DNA of 22,561 nucleotides from an uncultured Lentisphaeria bacterium (GTDB lineage Bacteria > Verrucomicrobiota > Lentisphaeria > Victivallales > Victivallaceae): contig CALABZ010000134.1 of the NCBI GenBank assembly GCA_937888615.1, positions 1 through 22,561 on the forward strand, written 5' to 3'. Position numbers and translations under genes: made by a program. This document shows positions 21,670 through 22,561 of this stretch, piece after piece (position 1 is the first letter of the stretch; the number at the start of each line of letters is the position of its first letter). The notes beneath the pieces are model-generated. The model searched no databases, was not told the origin of the DNA, and saw nothing but the letters and a program-made list of their open reading frames with translations.

Positions 21670-21717
21670 TTACCATGGATAAGGTTTTGTCATAATGAAC
21701 ACATTGGGAGATATGTA

Positions 21718-22377
21718 ATGGCGAACAAGGAATTGATCAACTCTATAGTCGACGCTATTATCGCGGAGATTCACCGCGGTAAGTCGTATGTGACAGAGTT
21801 CGATTTGTCCGTGACCCTGAAAGTCAGCCGGACAAGATTAAGGGAGAGCATTCAAGCCCTTCAAACTTACGGAATCATCACCAAACGCCAGAAATGCGGT
21901 ATAACTCTGGCTCAGCCCAACCGGAAGAACCTCAATGAATCCTATCTTCTCCGGGAAATGCTGGGAAAACTTATAACCGATGCCGTATTGAAAAATATCA
22001 CCGAGCGTGATTGTGACAGACTGGAAAAAATTGATTTCCGGGTTATCGAAGCCTTCAGGGATCAGGATTACCCGGCGCTGTTGCGTCACGATCTGGAATT
22101 CCATCACACATTCGTCGATATCGGTCAGATGAGAATTGCCAGCCAAATTCTTCATAACCTTCATTACCTGAATTACGCTTATATGGCGCCGTTGGTCCAG
22201 AAAATCAACGGTGCGTCCGAAAACCATGTATCCCACCAGGAAATCATCGACAGTCTGCGACATCGCGACGCGGCCTGCTACAAGCTGGTCAAGCAGCATT
22301 TGAACCATGCCCGAAAATTCCTGTTGAAACATTGCCCCGCCGAAACCAACAATTCCGTACCGGAGATTATTATTTAA
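21718..22377 (+). CDS. GntR/FadR-family transcriptional regulator with FCD effector domain
   Basis: This 219-residue DNA-binding regulator has a winged helix-turn-helix at residues 5-62 (recognition part VSRTRLRESIQALQTYGII) and an all-helical FCD ligand domain at about 75-205. Metal or ligand positions of the FCD fold are visible: Asp125 and His129 in HDLEFHHTF, His173 in HVSHQEI, and His196. Family members sense sugar acids, organic acids or fatty acids and repress nearby catabolic genes. GGGAG lies 7 nt before ATG 21718, so I prefer it over the longer frame starting at 21661, which covers the promoter. Divergence from the FAD oxidoreductase and position before an ABC ATPase gene suggest local control of a carbohydrate-related locus. 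The ligand is unknown. Confidence 0.87.
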   Translation: MANKELINSIVDAIIAEIHRGKSYVTEFDLSVTLKVSRTRLRESIQALQTYGIITKRQKCGITLAQPNRKNLNESYLLREMLGKLITDAVLKNITERDCDRLEKIDFRVIEAFRDQDYPALLRHDLEFHHTFVDIGQMRIASQILHNLHYLNYAYMAPLVQKINGASENHVSHQEIIDSLRHRDAACYKLVKQHLNHARKFLLKHCPAETNNSVPEIII

Positions 22378-22378
22378 A

Positions 22379-22489
22379 ATGCCAATACCAGTTGAGCTCG
22401 CTGCCGCGCCACTGCAGAAATTCATCGAAAAAAAAGAGGAAACCGACTGGAAAAAGTTCCCTTTTGATGCTATTATTACCAAAAGGTAA
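22379..22489 (+). CDS. Possible 36-residue small protein (doubtful)
   Basis: An open frame of 36 codons starts one base after the regulator stop (TAAAATG) and ends at TAA. The peptide starts MPIPVELAAAPLQKF and has a charged middle (EKKEETDWKKF). GGAG at about 22362 is far but usable by coupling. Against it, the last third overlaps a good promoter for the next gene. It resembles nothing I know. Confidence 0.25.
   Translation: MPIPVELAAAPLQKFIEKKEETDWKKFPFDAIITKR
22448..22476 (+). promoter_or_regulatory. Promoter of the ABC ATPase gene with extended -10
   Basis: TGGAAA (22448-22453), a 17-bp spacer ending in TGC, and TATTAT (22471-22476) form an extended -10 promoter. The start would be near 22484, about 35 nt before the ATG at 22519. 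Confidence 0.5.
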
Positions 22490-22518
22490 TCTAGAGAACA
22501 GCAGGCAGGAGAATTTCC

Positions 22519-22561
22519 ATGGCAAAGGTTTCAATCAGGAATGTATCCAAGATCTACCCCG
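22519..22561 (+). CDS. 5' end of an ABC transporter ATP-binding protein (probable sugar/MsmX-UgpC type), cut by the window
   Basis: Only 14 codons are visible: MAKVSIRNVSKIYP. This opening matches the first strand of ABC ATPases of the carbohydrate-uptake CUT1 group (MsmX/UgpC/MalK), where a VxIxNVSKxYP start is common. AGGAG lies 7 nt before the ATG, an excellent ribosome site. Walker motifs are beyond the window, so the call rests on this short stretch and on the FCD regulator upstream. Confidence 0.6.
   Translation, partial: MAKVSIRNVSKIYP

Larger units (their letters stand above)
21462..21717. other. AT-rich divergent control region
   Basis: This 256-nt gene-free stretch lies between the FAD oxidoreductase and the GntR-type regulator. 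It is clearly more AT-rich than its surroundings. It holds a minus-strand TATAAT (21509-21504), a long dyad (21529-21587) and a plus-strand promoter (21641-21669). Confidence 0.75.

Noticed and set aside
1..22561. tRNA or rRNA genes
   Set aside because: No cloverleaf with a T-loop GGTTCGAATCC-like pattern or conserved rRNA segment was seen on reading; a tRNAscan run would settle it.

Overview
The window looks like chromosomal DNA of a Gram-negative anaerobe, probably a member of the PVC group near Lentisphaerota (Victivallis-like). This is inferred from the topoisomerase IV type and from the combination of rhamnulokinase, a PF12831-type FAD oxidoreductase, an OlsB-like acyltransferase and a zinc-ribbon/beta-propeller membrane protein. 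No 16S or other decisive marker is present. Bases 1 to about 2760 are AT-rich with few genes; from about 2780 onward the DNA is GC-rich, densely coding and ordinary in codon use.

Region 1 (1-2760) is an accessory island. It holds the C-terminal tip of an RHS/YD-repeat protein with a Cys/His-rich variable tail. Next come a 177-residue orphan that could be its immunity partner, a small membrane-anchored protein, and three copies of a degenerate 29-bp direct repeat in mostly non-coding DNA.

Region 2 (2788-9411, all minus) contains a CaCA-family cation exchanger with a good promoter, then parE-parC (1-nt overlap), then a PM20D2/AbgB-like M20 peptidase gene 4 nt after parC. ParC ends in an unusual 155-residue acidic, proline-rich tail. 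Region 3 (9641-13908, plus) is a tight three-gene run: rhamnulokinase, an SDR-type 3-beta-HSD/epimerase, and a family-5 solute-binding lipoprotein. The last two genes overlap by 19 nt.

Region 4 (13930-18072, minus) contains a zinc-ribbon/TM/PQQ-like beta-propeller protein with its own promoter, a membrane-anchored metallophosphoesterase, and enolase followed by three consecutive hairpins, the last an intrinsic terminator. Region 5 (18169-20109, plus) contains a shortened epoxyqueuosine-reductase homologue lacking one of the usual iron-sulfur cysteines, and an OlsB-like N-acyltransferase with a terminator.

Region 6 (20160-22561) holds a PF12831-type FAD oxidoreductase (minus) divergent from a GntR/FCD regulator (plus). 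The AT-rich spacer between them carries a large dyad and a strong sigma70-like promoter. The 5' end of a probable sugar-ABC ATPase gene follows. This reads as the edge of a carbohydrate-use locus.

I found no tRNA, rRNA, CRISPR array, prophage or intact transposase. The best leads are the RHS-tip/orphan pair with its repeats, the seven-cysteine QueG homologue, the ParC tail and the divergent operator. I do not see a convincing complete new multi-gene system. All functional calls come from reading motifs by eye; no database search was run.
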